The notes under the pieces were generated by a model. It saw only the letters and a list, made by a program, of their open reading frames with translations. It did not search any database and was not told the origin of the DNA. Below are positions 18,422 to 27,540 of a stretch of DNA of 64,000 nucleotides, in pieces. The translations under genes were made by a program, and so were the position numbers. How positions within the stretch are numbered: position 1 is the stretch's first letter; the number at the start of each line of letters is the position of its first letter. Origin of the DNA: Azonexus sp. (GTDB lineage: Bacteria; Pseudomonadota; Gammaproteobacteria; Burkholderiales; Rhodocyclaceae); NCBI GenBank assembly GCA_017983615.1, contig JAGOBB010000005.1, forward strand, positions 62,001 through 126,000. Direction: 5' to 3'.

Positions 18422-18963
18422 ACGCGACAGCCGCCTACGGCCTGCTCGCTCACGGCGTCATTTTCGGCGCCCTGGTTGCCCTGCTGCCGCTCGGCGACTT
18501 GCGCGGACGGGCCGCACTGGCGGCCACGGCGATGGCCATGATGGTTGGCATTGCGCCTGCCATGCACGGATTTTTCGGCACCCCGTCGCTGACGCTGCTT
18601 GCCCTCGCTGCCCTTCAGCTGGCCGGCAGACCATCGCCGCTGACGACGCAACCCGCCTGCGGATTGCTTGCCTTTGCCCTGCCGTTCTACGCGATGGCGC
18701 TCGGCGCGGGGCCATTCGATCCCTACGCGCTCGGTTACCAGCCCTGGGTGCCGCTGGCCCTGCTCACACCGCTCGGCATCGCCTTGTGGTGGAAGCGTAG
18801 GGATGTCTGGCTGATGATTCTGGTGGCCGACCTGGCCGCCTACGCCGGCGGACTGTTCGCCAACCTGTGGGATGCGCTGTTTGATCCGCTGTTGGTGCTG
18901 ATTGCGTTGATCGTTGCAACGCGCCCGCTAGCTGCCCGTCTTATCGGATCAAGGACTCGGTGA
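18418..18963 (+). CDS. Hypothetical membrane protein partner of the sialidase-like gene
   Basis: 181 residues with about six hydrophobic segments (AAYGLLAHGVIFGALVALLPL, ALAATAMAMMVGIAPAMHG, GLLAFALPFYAMALGAG, VPLALLTPLGIALWW, VWLMILVADLAAYAGGLF, LLVLIALIVAT). No family was recognised. The start overlaps the previous stop (ATGA). Its last 23 bases overlap the 3' end of the convergent receiver gene. Confidence 0.7.
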   Translation: MNATAAYGLLAHGVIFGALVALLPLGDLRGRAALAATAMAMMVGIAPAMHGFFGTPSLTLLALAALQLAGRPSPLTTQPACGLLAFALPFYAMALGAGPFDPYALGYQPWVPLALLTPLGIALWWKRRDVWLMILVADLAAYAGGLFANLWDALFDPLLVLIALIVATRPLAARLIGSRTR

Positions 18964-19741
18964 TCAGGCGGCGGATACTGCCGGCCTCGAAAGGCTTGTC
19001 GCAAATAGCGGAAACGCCGGCCCGCTCGACGGCAGCCAGACGGCCCATGTTCTGCTCGCTGGTCACCATCAGCACCGGCACGTCGCACTGCCAGCTCTGC
19101 GTGCGGATGTATTCCGTCAGCTCGCGACCGTCCATTTCCGGCATGTTGTAGTCGGTAATGACCAGATCGACCATCGTCGACTGGAGCAGCGCCACCGCTT
19201 CCTTGCCATCAGCGGCTTCGGTGATCTTGTCGATGCCGAGATCGGTCAGCATGCGGCGCAGGTGGCGCCGCGAAGCCATGCTGTCGTCGACCAGCAGGAC
19301 GCGCAGGCTGTCGATTTCGGTCATGTCGGCATCGGCCGGCGGATTGAGGTAATCCGCCGCGGCGTACAGGGCCCGCGACAGCTGCTGTTCGTTGAACGGC
19401 TTGGTGACGATGCTGCAGGCGCCGGACTGGCGGACCGGTTCGAGCACCTGCGGCCGGGTTTCGCTGGAAATCAGGATAAAGGGGATCGATTCGAGGTCCG
19501 GATCTTCACGCATCGCGGCGACCAGGTCGGTGCCGGCCATGTCCGGCAGATAGAGGCTGCTGACGACGACCAGCCCTTCATGCCGCTCGCTCAGTTCGGC
19601 CAGCGCCGCCATACCGCTCTCCAGCACCTTGACCGAACGCACGCCCTGGCTGGTCAACATGCGACTGACCAGATGCGCCTGCATGGACGAGGGCTCGACG
19701 AGGACGACCGAGAGATCGGCCAGGGTAGTGGTCAGTGCCAT
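18941..19741 (-). CDS. Double receiver-domain protein, first receiver degenerate
   Basis: 266 residues made of two CheY-like domains and no output domain. In the first (about 10-130) the phosphoacceptor position is Ser (VVVSSLYLPDMAGT) and the acidic pair is replaced by VEPSSM, while the switch Lys in VTKPF is kept. The second (about 145-260) is complete: LLVDDS, VITDYNMPEMDG and CDKPF. This suggests one phosphorylatable and one pseudo-receiver domain, perhaps for protein-protein regulation of chemotaxis or cyclic di-GMP signalling. Start at the ATG giving MALTTTLADL. Confidence 0.85.
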   Translation of the reverse strand: MALTTTLADLSVVLVEPSSMQAHLVSRMLTSQGVRSVKVLESGMAALAELSERHEGLVVVSSLYLPDMAGTDLVAAMREDPDLESIPFILISSETRPQVLEPVRQSGACSIVTKPFNEQQLSRALYAAADYLNPPADADMTEIDSLRVLLVDDSMASRRHLRRMLTDLGIDKITEAADGKEAVALLQSTMVDLVITDYNMPEMDGRELTEYIRTQSWQCDVPVLMVTSEQNMGRLAAVERAGVSAICDKPFEAGSIRRLITESLIR

Positions 19742-19805
19742 GCAATCGCTCCGCAACGGGGAATGATTGCACTATAGCAGTGCCCCGGCCGATGTGCAGC
19801 CCCGG

Positions 19806-20360
19806 TCAGCTGCGCAAGCGGGCGGCGACTTCGGCGACGCGCTGGCCATAGTGTTTGGCCGTATCGAGATCGCCCTGCGGAATTTCGTCGACGCCAGCAT
19901 CGGACGGGGAACGGACGAGCAGTCCGACCGAGCCCCCCAGATGATTGACGTCGGCGTGCGTCGCTGCCTTGCCATTGGCCGGCAGCATGCCGAGACTGAC
20001 CCACAGGCCACCGTGCTGCGAGGCCAGTGTCTGCAACTGGATCAGCGTGGCGCCCTTGTCGCCGACCGGGCTGGCGCTGTTGGTGAAGCCTCCGAACACC
20101 TTGTCCTGCCAGGCGCGGGTGAACCACGCCTTGGACGAAGCATCGGCGAATTTCTTGAACTGCCAGCTCGGGCCGCCCATGTAGGTCGGCGTGCCGAAGA
20201 TGATGGCGTCGGCGTCGGCCAGCTTTTCCCAGGCGCCCTCGGGCAGGTTGCCTTCGGCGTCAATGGGCAGCGCCTCGCCACCGGCCCCTTCGGCAACATG
20301 CTGGGCGACGCGCTGGGTATGGCCGTAGCCAGAGTGATAAACGACAACAGTCTTGGTCAT
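19806..20360 (-). CDS. Flavodoxin-fold NAD(P)H:quinone reductase-like protein (WrbA-like)
   Basis: 184 residues. The FMN phosphate loop VVYHSGYGHTQRVAQHVAEG is at the N terminus, the second FMN-contact segment is IIFGTPTYMGGPSWQFKKF, and GGFTNSASPVGDKGAT completes the fold, as in WrbA and related FMN reductases. It probably carries out two-electron reduction of quinones. It lies 27 bases downstream of pirin on the same strand, so both are likely one transcript under the divergent LysR regulator. Confidence 0.85.
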   Translation of the reverse strand: MTKTVVVYHSGYGHTQRVAQHVAEGAGGEALPIDAEGNLPEGAWEKLADADAIIFGTPTYMGGPSWQFKKFADASSKAWFTRAWQDKVFGGFTNSASPVGDKGATLIQLQTLASQHGGLWVSLGMLPANGKAATHADVNHLGGSVGLLVRSPSDAGVDEIPQGDLDTAKHYGQRVAEVAARLRS

Positions 20361-20387
20361 GATTTTTCCTTGGTGATTGAGCGTGAT

Positions 20388-21095
20388 TCAAACGACAGGC
20401 GGCAGGTCGAAGAGGAGAAACTCAACCTCTTCGCCAGCCACGAATTCGAGTCCGGTTTCCTCGGCAATCTTGGCGCCGTCACCGGCAGCCATGGTTTTGC
20501 CGTTTATTTCGAGGCGACCGTAGACAATCTGCACGTAGGCCAGACGGCCCGGCGCCAGGCGGTAGTCGAGGCGCTCGCCGGGGGCCAGGATGCTGGCCCA
20601 CAAGCGGGCGTCCTGACCAATCGTCGTGCTGCCCTCGGCGCCATCGGGCGAGGCAACCAGCCGCCAGCGGCCACGCATTTCGTCCTCGGGCAGCGCCTGC
20701 TGCTCGTAGCTGGCCGGCGTACCGTGCTGCGCCGGTTCGATCCAGATCTGCAGCAGGTGCGTTTCCTGGTCGGCCAGCGGGTTGGCCTCGCTGTGCAGGA
20801 TGCCTTTGCCAGCCGTCATGCGTTGCACTTCACCGCGCCCGATGATGCCGCCGTGGCCCAGGCTGTCCTTGTGCTCCAGCGCGCCGGACAGGATGTAGGT
20901 GACGATTTCCATGTCGCGATGGCCGTGCCGGCCGAAGCCGGTATTCGGCGCGATGCGGTCTTCGTTGATCACGCGCAGGGCACCCCAGCCCATTTCAGCC
21001 GGATCGTAGTAGTCGGCGAACGAAAAGCTGTGGCGGGCGACCAGCCAGCCGTGGTCGGCAAAACCGCGTTGGTCGGAAGGGCGAACCTGGATCAT
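20388..21095 (-). CDS. Pirin family protein (quercetinase-like cupin)
   Basis: 235 residues, a bicupin. The metal-binding signature is in the first cupin: FGRHGHRDMEIVTYILSGALEHKDSLG and RMTAGKGILHSE, with the three His and the Glu expected for YhhW/pirin proteins. Some family members are quercetin 2,3-dioxygenases; others act as redox-sensitive regulators. The gene is divergent from a LysR-type regulator (105-base gap) and upstream of the WrbA-like gene, an arrangement that recurs in stress responses to quinones or electrophiles. Confidence 0.9.
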   Translation of the reverse strand: MIQVRPSDQRGFADHGWLVARHSFSFADYYDPAEMGWGALRVINEDRIAPNTGFGRHGHRDMEIVTYILSGALEHKDSLGHGGIIGRGEVQRMTAGKGILHSEANPLADQETHLLQIWIEPAQHGTPASYEQQALPEDEMRGRWRLVASPDGAEGSTTIGQDARLWASILAPGERLDYRLAPGRLAYVQIVYGRLEINGKTMAAGDGAKIAEETGLEFVAGEEVEFLLFDLPPVV

Positions 21096-21200
21096 GGCAG
21101 ACTCCTTGTGAATTGTTGATACTGCTTTGGCTGCATGTTAATCAAGGCGTTCAATCAATAACAGCGAACAATTTTCGCCATTTCGTTTAATATTTTTCAC

Positions 21201-22112
21201 ATGAAGATATCGCTCGAATTGCTGCAGATCGTCGACGCCATCGAGCGCCATGGCAGCTTCACCGCCGCGGCGGCCGCGCTGCATCGGGTGCCGTCCGCGT
21301 TGTCGCACGCCGTCGCCAAGCTGGAGTGCGACCTCGGCGCGACGCTGTTCGTCCGCGCCGGGCGACGGGCCGTGCTCAATGAAGCCGGCCGCACGCTGCT
21401 CGACGACGGCCGCCACCTGCTGCGCGCCGCCGACGAACTCGAACGCCGGGTCCAGCGCATCGCCAACGGCTGGGAGGCCGAGCTGCGCATCGCCATCGAC
21501 GTGGTCATTCCGGTCGAACGCCTGTTCCCGTTGCTCGGCGAGTTCTACGCCGCCGGCCACGGCACGCAGATCCGCCTGAGCGGCGAAGTGCTCGGCGGCA
21601 CCTGGGATGCGCTGGCCACCGACCGGGCCGACCTGGTCATCGGCGCCCCCGGCGACATGCCTTCGCGCAGCGGCATCGCCAGCCGCCTGCTGTGCACGCA
21701 CAGCGATTTCGTCTTCGCCATCGCGCCGCAGCATCCGCTCGCCGACTGGCCAGGCCAGATTCCGAGCAGCGAACTGCGGCGCCACCGGGCCGTCGTCGTC
21801 GCCGACACCTCGCAGGAACTCGACGCCCGCAGCATCGGCCTGCTCGAAGGCCAGGACATCCTGCGCGTTCCCGACCTGCGGGCCAAGGCCGGCGCTCAGG
21901 TGGCCGGCCTTGGCGTCGGCCACCTGCCGCGCTGGCTGGCCGAACCGGAAATCGCCAGCGGCCGCCTGATCGAGAAAACGGTCGAAGCCCCGCGCCCGGT
22001 GCTACCCCTGCACATCGCCTGGCGTACGCGCCATGTCGGCCTGGCCTTGCAATGGTTTCTCGATGCACTTTTGAAAAATGACCAAAAAAAGGCACTGACC
22101 GTAGGATTATGA
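21201..22112 (+). CDS. LysR-family transcriptional regulator
   Basis: 303 residues. The winged helix-turn-helix is at the N terminus (LLQIVDAIERHGSFTAAAAALHRVPSALSHAVAKLE), followed by the periplasmic-binding-like effector domain (ELRIAIDVVIPVERLF onward). It is divergent from pirin-wrbA and is the likely regulator of that unit. The last codons (KALTVGL) are formed by a one-mismatch copy of the interspersed element. Confidence 0.9.
   Translation: MKISLELLQIVDAIERHGSFTAAAAALHRVPSALSHAVAKLECDLGATLFVRAGRRAVLNEAGRTLLDDGRHLLRAADELERRVQRIANGWEAELRIAIDVVIPVERLFPLLGEFYAAGHGTQIRLSGEVLGGTWDALATDRADLVIGAPGDMPSRSGIASRLLCTHSDFVFAIAPQHPLADWPGQIPSSELRRHRAVVVADTSQELDARSIGLLEGQDILRVPDLRAKAGAQVAGLGVGHLPRWLAEPEIASGRLIEKTVEAPRPVLPLHIAWRTRHVGLALQWFLDALLKNDQKKALTVGL
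22074..22108 (-). repeat. Interspersed element, one-mismatch copy
   Basis: Core AATCCTACGGTC on the minus strand at 22097-22108 (one change), followed by AGTGCC, a seven-T tract, GGTC and ATTTTT. Both A/T tracts are preserved as T runs. It encodes the C-terminal TVGL of the LysR protein. Confidence 0.75.
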
Positions 22113-22191
22113 ATCCATGCTCCCGCTAAGAGGCAGAGTAGGAGAGAATGGCAAATCCATAACCAAACTCAATTCCCCGGAGACAAACCCC

Positions 22192-23208
22192 ATGCAACGC
22201 TACGAACTTCGCCCGAGCACTCCCGACGCGCCGCTGCAACTGGCCAGCTTCGAACCGGCAGCGCTGGGCGACACCGAAGTCGCCGTCGCCATCAAGGCCG
22301 TTTCGCTGAACTACCGCGACCTGCTGGCCGTTCGCAACACCTATTTTTCGCCCATCCCGGACGGCCGTGTGCCCTGCTCGGACGGTGCCGGCGAAGTCGT
22401 TGCGGTCGGCAGCAAGGTCAGCCACCTGAAGGTCGGCGACCGCGTTGCGACCCTGTTCTTCCCGCACTGGCAAGCCGGCCGCGCCGATGGCTGCCACATT
22501 GCCGGCGCCCGCGGCGCGGAATCCGACGGCGCGCTCAGCGAGCGCTTCGTCAGCGACGAATCCGGCCTGATCAAGCTGCCCGACAGCGTCAGCTACCAGG
22601 CCGCGGCCACGCTGCCCTGCGCTGCGCTGACCGCCTGGAACGCCCTGTTCGAAGCCGGCGACCTGAAACCCGGCCAGACCGTGCTATTGCTCGGCACCGG
22701 TGGCGTCTCGATCTTTGCGCTGCAGTTCGCCAAGGCGGCCGGCGCCACGGTCATCATCACCTCCAGCGACGACGCCAAGCTGGCCCGTGCCAAAAAGCTC
22801 GGCGCCGACCACGGCATCAACTACAAGACCCATCCGGAATGGCAGGACGAAGTCCGCCGCCTGACCAACGGACTGGGCGCCGACGTGATCGTCGAAGTCG
22901 GCGGCCCGGGTACGCTGGAACGCTCGCTGGCCTGCGTCCGCACCAGCGGCCGCATCGCCTACATCGGCGTACTGACCGGCCTCGCCGGCCAGGCCAACCC
23001 GGTCATGCTGATCCCAACGATGGCCAGCATTGACGGCATCTTCGTCGGCAATCGCGCAATGTTCGGCCGCATGCTGGCAGCCCTCTCCAGCCAGAATATC
23101 CAGCCGGTCGTCGACCGCGTCTTTGCCTTTGCCGACGCGCCCGCTGCCCTCAAGCATCTGGAAAGCGGCGCCCATTTCGGCAAGATCGTGATCGACGTCG
23201 GGCAGTAA
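22192..23208 (+). CDS. Zinc-independent alcohol dehydrogenase / quinone oxidoreductase family (MDR)
   Basis: 338 residues from MQRYELRPST, with a CCGGAGA ribosome binding site. GroES-like N-terminal domain followed by a Rossmann fold with VLLLGTGGVSIFALQFAKAAGATVIITSS and the downstream GADHGINYK motif. The catalytic and structural zinc ligands of classical ADH are absent or incomplete, so an NAD(P)H-dependent reductase of enones or quinones is more likely. It sits just after the LysR gene on the same strand. Confidence 0.85.
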   Translation: MQRYELRPSTPDAPLQLASFEPAALGDTEVAVAIKAVSLNYRDLLAVRNTYFSPIPDGRVPCSDGAGEVVAVGSKVSHLKVGDRVATLFFPHWQAGRADGCHIAGARGAESDGALSERFVSDESGLIKLPDSVSYQAAATLPCAALTAWNALFEAGDLKPGQTVLLLGTGGVSIFALQFAKAAGATVIITSSDDAKLARAKKLGADHGINYKTHPEWQDEVRRLTNGLGADVIVEVGGPGTLERSLACVRTSGRIAYIGVLTGLAGQANPVMLIPTMASIDGIFVGNRAMFGRMLAALSSQNIQPVVDRVFAFADAPAALKHLESGAHFGKIVIDVGQ

Positions 23209-23216
23209 GCGGCGCT

Positions 23217-23311
23217 AACAAAATGCAGCGAAGCGGCCCGGGCCAGGCGGGCCAACGAAGACAGTAACGCAGTACGGCGAGGAGGCCCGATGACGCCAGC
23301 GGCATTTTGTT
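23217..23311 (+). repeat. Structured intergenic repeat, copy C
   Basis: Perfect outer arms AACAAAATGC (23217-23226) and GCATTTTGTT (23302-23311) enclose the shared inner block CGAAGACAGT ... GTACGGCGAGG with a small GTA/TAC hairpin. The inner block matches copies at 46988-47072 and 54581-54669. Confidence 0.65.
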
Positions 23312-23467
23312 GTGGCCTCCAAGCCGGAATGCAGCCTGCGTCAGGCAATTTGCCCGACGTAGGCATTATATTTTCCCTGGCCTGTTTCCGGCTTTTCAGG
23401 CATGGCCTTCAGCGTCTAGAATCCAAGGCACAAAACCGAAACCATCCAATAGCTACGGAGACACCCC

Positions 23468-24316
23468 ATGACGCTTTCCACCCGCCGCCGCTTTTTTCTG
23501 GCGCTCGCAGCATTGCTGCTGACCAGCCTCGCCCCGGCTCAGGCCGACGAGGAAATGGACGCGATACTCAAGCGTGGCCGCCTGAGCTTCGCTGTCTACA
23601 ACGAATTCCCGCCCTACTCCGATAACGAAAAGGGCCTCGACGTCGACATTGCCAAGGCGCTCGCCGCCAAGCTGGGGCTGAAAGCTGAAATCATCGGTTT
23701 CAAGGCCGGCGAGGAAATGGCCGACGACCTCCGCAACATGGTCTGGAAAGGCCATTACCTGCGCGGCAACCCGGCCGACGTGATGATGCGCGTGCCGGTT
23801 GACCCGATTCTCGCCAAGGCCAACGACAAAGTACGCATTTTCGCCCCCTACCATTACGAGGTGATCGGCATGGCCCGCGTCGCATCGCGCGTCCCGGCCC
23901 CTGCCGGCTCGGCCGCCGTGGCACTCGAAGTGTTCACCCGCGAGAAGATCGGCGTCGAAGGCGAATCGCTGGCCGACTCCTTCCTGCTCAGCGTGCTGCG
24001 CGGCCGCCTCAAGGAAAATGTCGTCCATTTCCGCACCATCGCCGAAGCCGCCAAGGCCCTGCGCGAGGACAGCATCGCCGCCATCATGGCGCCACGTGGC
24101 GAACTGGAAGGCGCTCTCGGCGGCGACACGCGCTTCGTCATCGACGAAGCGAAGCTCGGCGAACTGAACCCCAAGGGCTGGCCGGTCGGCATGGCCGTCA
24201 AGGCCGAGGCGGCCGACCTCTCGACCGCCCTGGCAGGCGCCCTGGCCGAACTGCAGAAGGATGGCACGGTCGCAGCCATTTTCAAGAAGCACGGCGTCAC
24301 GCTGCAAACTCACTGA
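23468..24316 (+). CDS. Periplasmic solute-binding protein, family 3 (amino-acid type)
   Basis: 282 residues with a signal peptide (RRRFFLALAALLLTSLAPAQA). The mature part has the SBP family-3 start (GRLSFAVYNEFPPYSDNEKGLDVDIAKALAAKLGL) and ends with GALAELQKDGTVAAIFKKHGV. No permease or ATPase gene is adjacent, so it may serve a distant transporter or a sensory or redox function. A bidirectional terminator follows at 24332-24370. Confidence 0.85.
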   Translation: MTLSTRRRFFLALAALLLTSLAPAQADEEMDAILKRGRLSFAVYNEFPPYSDNEKGLDVDIAKALAAKLGLKAEIIGFKAGEEMADDLRNMVWKGHYLRGNPADVMMRVPVDPILAKANDKVRIFAPYHYEVIGMARVASRVPAPAGSAAVALEVFTREKIGVEGESLADSFLLSVLRGRLKENVVHFRTIAEAAKALREDSIAAIMAPRGELEGALGGDTRFVIDEAKLGELNPKGWPVGMAVKAEAADLSTALAGALAELQKDGTVAAIFKKHGVTLQTH

Positions 24317-24331
24317 CCCCGGTAGTACCCG

Positions 24332-24370
24332 AAAAAAAGCCCCGCCTGGTAACAGAGCGGGGCTTTTTTT
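24332..24370. terminator. Bidirectional rho-independent terminator
   Basis: A7-GCCCCGC ... GCGGGGC-T7 hairpin between two convergent genes. Confidence 0.9.
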
Positions 24371-24381
24371 CGCCGACGACG

Positions 24382-25239
24382 CTAGTCGTACTGCCGGGCA
24401 TAAGTGGCGTCGTTGTACAACCCCTGGCCGAAGCGATCCCGCCCATAGTCCGCGATGATGCCCTGCCCGGGAGAGGAAGCCACAAAGGCGATGAAGCGCT
24501 CCGCGGTGTCGCGCCCCGGGGTTGCCCCAGCTGGCGCTGCCAGCGCATGGTAGGTATTGACCAGGAATTTGTCGCCACGGTAGAGAATCTGCAAATCGGG
24601 CGCGACGCCCTTCTCCATGATCCACGTACTCGAATCGCTCATGAAATAGCCGGCCTCGGCATTGGCCCGCTTCAGGCTCGCTGTCATGAAGTCCTTGGTC
24701 ACGATGTACCACGGACCGCCCGGCTCAATACTGGCACGCTGCCAGATCTGCATTTCCTTCTGGTGCGTTCCCGAATTGTCTCCGCGCGATATAAACGGAG
24801 CACCGGCCTGCGCGATCCGTCGGTAGGCGTCGCTGGCGGAAGTGGCACCCGCGATGCCGGCTGGATCGGCTTTGGGGCCGACGATGTAGAACTCGTTGGA
24901 ACCGATCAAGGTCTTGCCCGTCGCCCAGCCATCGCGCAAGGCCTTTTCAACCTGCGTCGGGGCATGGACCATGACCATGTCGACCTTGCGCTCACGCAGC
25001 AGATCGAGCGATTTCCCGGTTCCTGCCTTGACCCAGCGCATCTGGGCATCGGCTTCGCGGCAATACGCCTCGGCCAGCACCCTGAGCAAACCCAGTTCCC
25101 CCGGGCTTCCAGTAGCCAATGAAAATACGCTCTTTCCGGTACCGTAAACAGCGCCCTCAGGCTCATCGGCAACCGCATTGCCCAAGGCGCAAACGGCCAT
25201 GGACAGTACCGCCCGTTTAAAAAACTCACGACGAAGCAT
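24382..25239 (-). CDS. Tungstate/molybdate-type substrate-binding protein (TupA-like)
   Basis: 285 residues from MLRREFFKRAVLSMAVCALG with an Arg-rich start typical of an exported, possibly Tat-like, signal peptide. Mature signatures are TTGSPGELGLLRVL-like (SLATGSPGELGLL), MVMVHAPTQVEKAL and SRGDNSGTHQKEMQIW, the oxyanion-binding loops of TupA-type proteins. No transporter partners are adjacent. A GGGGGG ribosome binding site precedes the ATG. Oxyanion identity (tungstate or molybdate) is inference. Confidence 0.8.
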   Translation of the reverse strand: MLRREFFKRAVLSMAVCALGNAVADEPEGAVYGTGKSVFSLATGSPGELGLLRVLAEAYCREADAQMRWVKAGTGKSLDLLRERKVDMVMVHAPTQVEKALRDGWATGKTLIGSNEFYIVGPKADPAGIAGATSASDAYRRIAQAGAPFISRGDNSGTHQKEMQIWQRASIEPGGPWYIVTKDFMTASLKRANAEAGYFMSDSSTWIMEKGVAPDLQILYRGDKFLVNTYHALAAPAGATPGRDTAERFIAFVASSPGQGIIADYGRDRFGQGLYNDATYARQYD

Positions 25240-25488
25240 AATCCCCCCATATCCCTTCACAGATGCCGGCCCGATGCGCATCCCATGCAGGACTATCCTA
25301 CTCCACTGACATGGCGCTGACGAGACCTCCACCGTGTTGCACCGGAGCGATGATCAGAACCCGCAGCCATTCGAATGCGCCCTTTTGACAAGCGCCACGG
25401 CGTCATCGCAGGGTGAGTTGACACGGCTCAAACCGGCCTCACTCGTGCCGACGTATAAATCACTAATTTGCTCGCCTCGGACCGACCT

Positions 25489-25899
25489 ATGCAGTGGCTT
25501 CCTTCCTTTGCCTTGGGTATCGATGAAATCGACCAACAGCACCAGCAGTTGCTACACCACGCCGCAGCCGTCGTTGAGGCAATCCAGCAGCAGAAATCCT
25601 GGTCTGATATCTACTATCAGATCGAAGCGCTGCGTCAGTTTGCTTCGTTTCACTTCCAGTTTGAAGAAGCGCTGATGCGAATGTTCAGGTTTCCCGACAT
25701 GGACGGCCACGCGCAATCCCATGAGTCGTTTTTTTTGAAACTGGAAGAGATCGAGCTTCAGGCCATTCACGACAACCTTGAAAAGAACGTCGTGCAGCTT
25801 CTGACAGACTGGTTCACCGGCCACATTCTTCACTCGGACCGCAGCTACGTGGAACACCTTCGGCAGTTGCCAGGCATCACCCTGAGTTCGGCGCGCTGA
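25489..25899 (+). CDS. Bacteriohemerythrin
   Basis: 136 residues beginning MQWLPSFALGIDEIDQQH. The di-iron ligands are in place: His in DQQHQQL, His and Glu in HFQFEEALMRMF, two His in HAQSHESF, and His plus Asp in HILHSDRSY. It reversibly binds O2 and may supply it to oxygenases or act in sensing. An in-frame TTG 7 codons upstream is a weaker start. TATAAA at 25454-25459 may be a -10 element. Monocistronic, closed by a terminator. Confidence 0.9.
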   Translation: MQWLPSFALGIDEIDQQHQQLLHHAAAVVEAIQQQKSWSDIYYQIEALRQFASFHFQFEEALMRMFRFPDMDGHAQSHESFFLKLEEIELQAIHDNLEKNVVQLLTDWFTGHILHSDRSYVEHLRQLPGITLSSAR

Positions 25900-25979
25900 A
25901 GCTGCCACCCCCGTGAGGGGCGATTCGGGTCGACAGCGCGGAAGGATGCTGGACCCATTCAACCCCGGCTGCACTCGGC

Positions 25980-26015
25980 AAAAAGCCCCGCACTGTTTCC
26001 AGGCGGGGCTTTTTG
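25980..26015. terminator. Bidirectional rho-independent terminator
   Basis: AAAAAGCCCCGC ... GCGGGGCTTTTTG hairpin between the hemerythrin and NDH-2 genes. Its arms are nearly identical to those at 24332-24370. Confidence 0.88.
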
Positions 26016-26028
26016 TTTGCGCTGAAGA

Positions 26029-27405
26029 TCAGTGCAGCTTGACGTGAGGCTCGGTGCGTCGGGTGATCAGGCGCGCCAGGGTGTCGAGGGCGACCTTGAC
26101 GAAGCCGTGCAGGGCCAGTTCGTGCAGCTTGTACAGCGAGACATACATCAGGCGGGCGAAGGTGCCTTCGACCCACATGTTGCCACCGACCAGGCCGCCC
26201 ATCAGGTTGCCAACGGTGGAGTATTTGCCGAGCGAAACGAGCGAACCGAAATCGCGGTAGTGCCAGGGTTTCAGCGGTTTGCCTTCAAGCCGGGCGAGGA
26301 CTTGTTTGTACATGTGCGAGGCTTGCTGGTGGGCGGCCTGGGCGCGCGGCGGGACGTTGCCTTCCTTGCCGATCCAGGCGCAGGCGGCGCAGTCGCCGAG
26401 GGCGAAAATGTTTTCGTCGCGTGTTGTCTGCAGCGTCGGATGGACGACCAGCTGGTTGATGCGGTTGGATTCCAGGCCACCGAAATCCTTGAGCATTTCC
26501 GGCGCCTTGACGCCAGCAGCCCAGACGACCAGTTCGGCCGGCATTTCCTCGCCGCTGGCGAAGCGGACGCCGTTTTCGAGAACCTCGGCGACAGCGGCGC
26601 CGGTGCGCACCTCGACGCCGATTTCGCCGAGCAGGCGCATGGCGGCAGCGGAGACGCGCTCGGGCACGGCGGGCAGGATGCGCGGCGCAGCTTCGATCAG
26701 GACGATGCGGATGTCTTCGCTCGGATCGATGCGGTCGAGGCCGTAGGAGACCAGCGTGCGGGTGGTCTTGTGCAGTTCGGCGGCGAGTTCGACGCCAGTG
26801 GCGCCGGCGCCGATGATGGCGACCGTCAGTTGCCCCGGCTGCCGCGGCTGGTGCTGGGCATGGGCGCGGATGCAGGCATTGACCATGCGGCGATGGAAAC
26901 GGGCGGCCTGCTGCGGCGTTTCGAGGGCGATGGCGTGTTCCTTGACGCCGGGCGTGCCGAAGTCGTTGGTCAGGCTGCCGATGCTGATGACCAGCGTGTC
27001 GTAGCGGAAGACGCGCGGCGCGATGACTTCCTCGCCGCTTTCGTCGATGTAGGGCGCCGTGATGACCAGCTTCTTTTCCCGGTCGATGCCGACCACTTCG
27101 CCGTAGCGGTAGCGGTAGCCGTGCCAGTAGGACTGGGCCAGGTGGTTGATCTCGTAGGTCCCGAGGTCCATGCTGCCGGCCGCGATTTCATGCAGGTGCG
27201 GCTTCCAGAAGTGGGTCTGGGATTTTTCGATCAGGGTGATCGCCGCCTTGCCTTTCTTGCCCAGCTTGTCGCCGAGCTTGGTGGCCAGTTCGAGGCCACC
27301 CGCTCCGCCGCCGACGATGACGATCTGGTGCAGGTCGGCATCCGGCCCTTCGACGTTGAAAGGCGTGCCGCCGCCGGCACCCCCGGTGTTGTGCTCTGTT
27401 CCCAT
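26029..27405 (-). CDS. ndh: Type II NADH dehydrogenase (NDH-2)
   Basis: 458 residues. Two Rossmann motifs: FAD binding at IVIVGGGAGGLELATKLGD and NADH binding at VAIIGAGATGVELAAELHK, followed by ENIFALGDCAACAW and AAHQQASHMYKQVLARL. The C terminus has amphipathic stretches for membrane attachment. It oxidises NADH and reduces quinone without ion pumping. An interspersed element lies 80-110 bases upstream of the start. Confidence 0.92.
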   Translation of the reverse strand: MGTEHNTGGAGGGTPFNVEGPDADLHQIVIVGGGAGGLELATKLGDKLGKKGKAAITLIEKSQTHFWKPHLHEIAAGSMDLGTYEINHLAQSYWHGYRYRYGEVVGIDREKKLVITAPYIDESGEEVIAPRVFRYDTLVISIGSLTNDFGTPGVKEHAIALETPQQAARFHRRMVNACIRAHAQHQPRQPGQLTVAIIGAGATGVELAAELHKTTRTLVSYGLDRIDPSEDIRIVLIEAAPRILPAVPERVSAAAMRLLGEIGVEVRTGAAVAEVLENGVRFASGEEMPAELVVWAAGVKAPEMLKDFGGLESNRINQLVVHPTLQTTRDENIFALGDCAACAWIGKEGNVPPRAQAAHQQASHMYKQVLARLEGKPLKPWHYRDFGSLVSLGKYSTVGNLMGGLVGGNMWVEGTFARLMYVSLYKLHELALHGFVKVALDTLARLITRRTEPHVKLH

Positions 27406-27484
27406 GGTGTTTCCCGTTATTTTTTTGTAAAAACCGGAAGATACCTGATTCCGGGCCGGGAAACACGCATCACTATTTTTTGCG

Positions 27485-27518
27485 ATTTTGGCCGTTTTTT
27501 TGGGCCGACCGTAGCATT
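27485..27518 (-). repeat. Interspersed AATGCTACGGTC element, copy 6
   Basis: Exact core at 27507-27518 (minus), GGCCCA, A7, CGGCC, AAAAT. Intergenic between ndh and the parA-like gene. Confidence 0.92.
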
Positions 27519-27540
27519 TGCGGCCGATGGTCGCGGCGAA

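Noticed and set aside
20514..20521. GACCGTAG in the pirin gene and GACCGTAAAGC near 60144 as further copies of the interspersed element
   Set aside because: Only short matches and no A/T tracts follow.
25418..25459. TTGACA and TATAAA upstream of bacteriohemerythrin as one promoter
   Set aside because: The spacer is 30 bp, too long for sigma-70.
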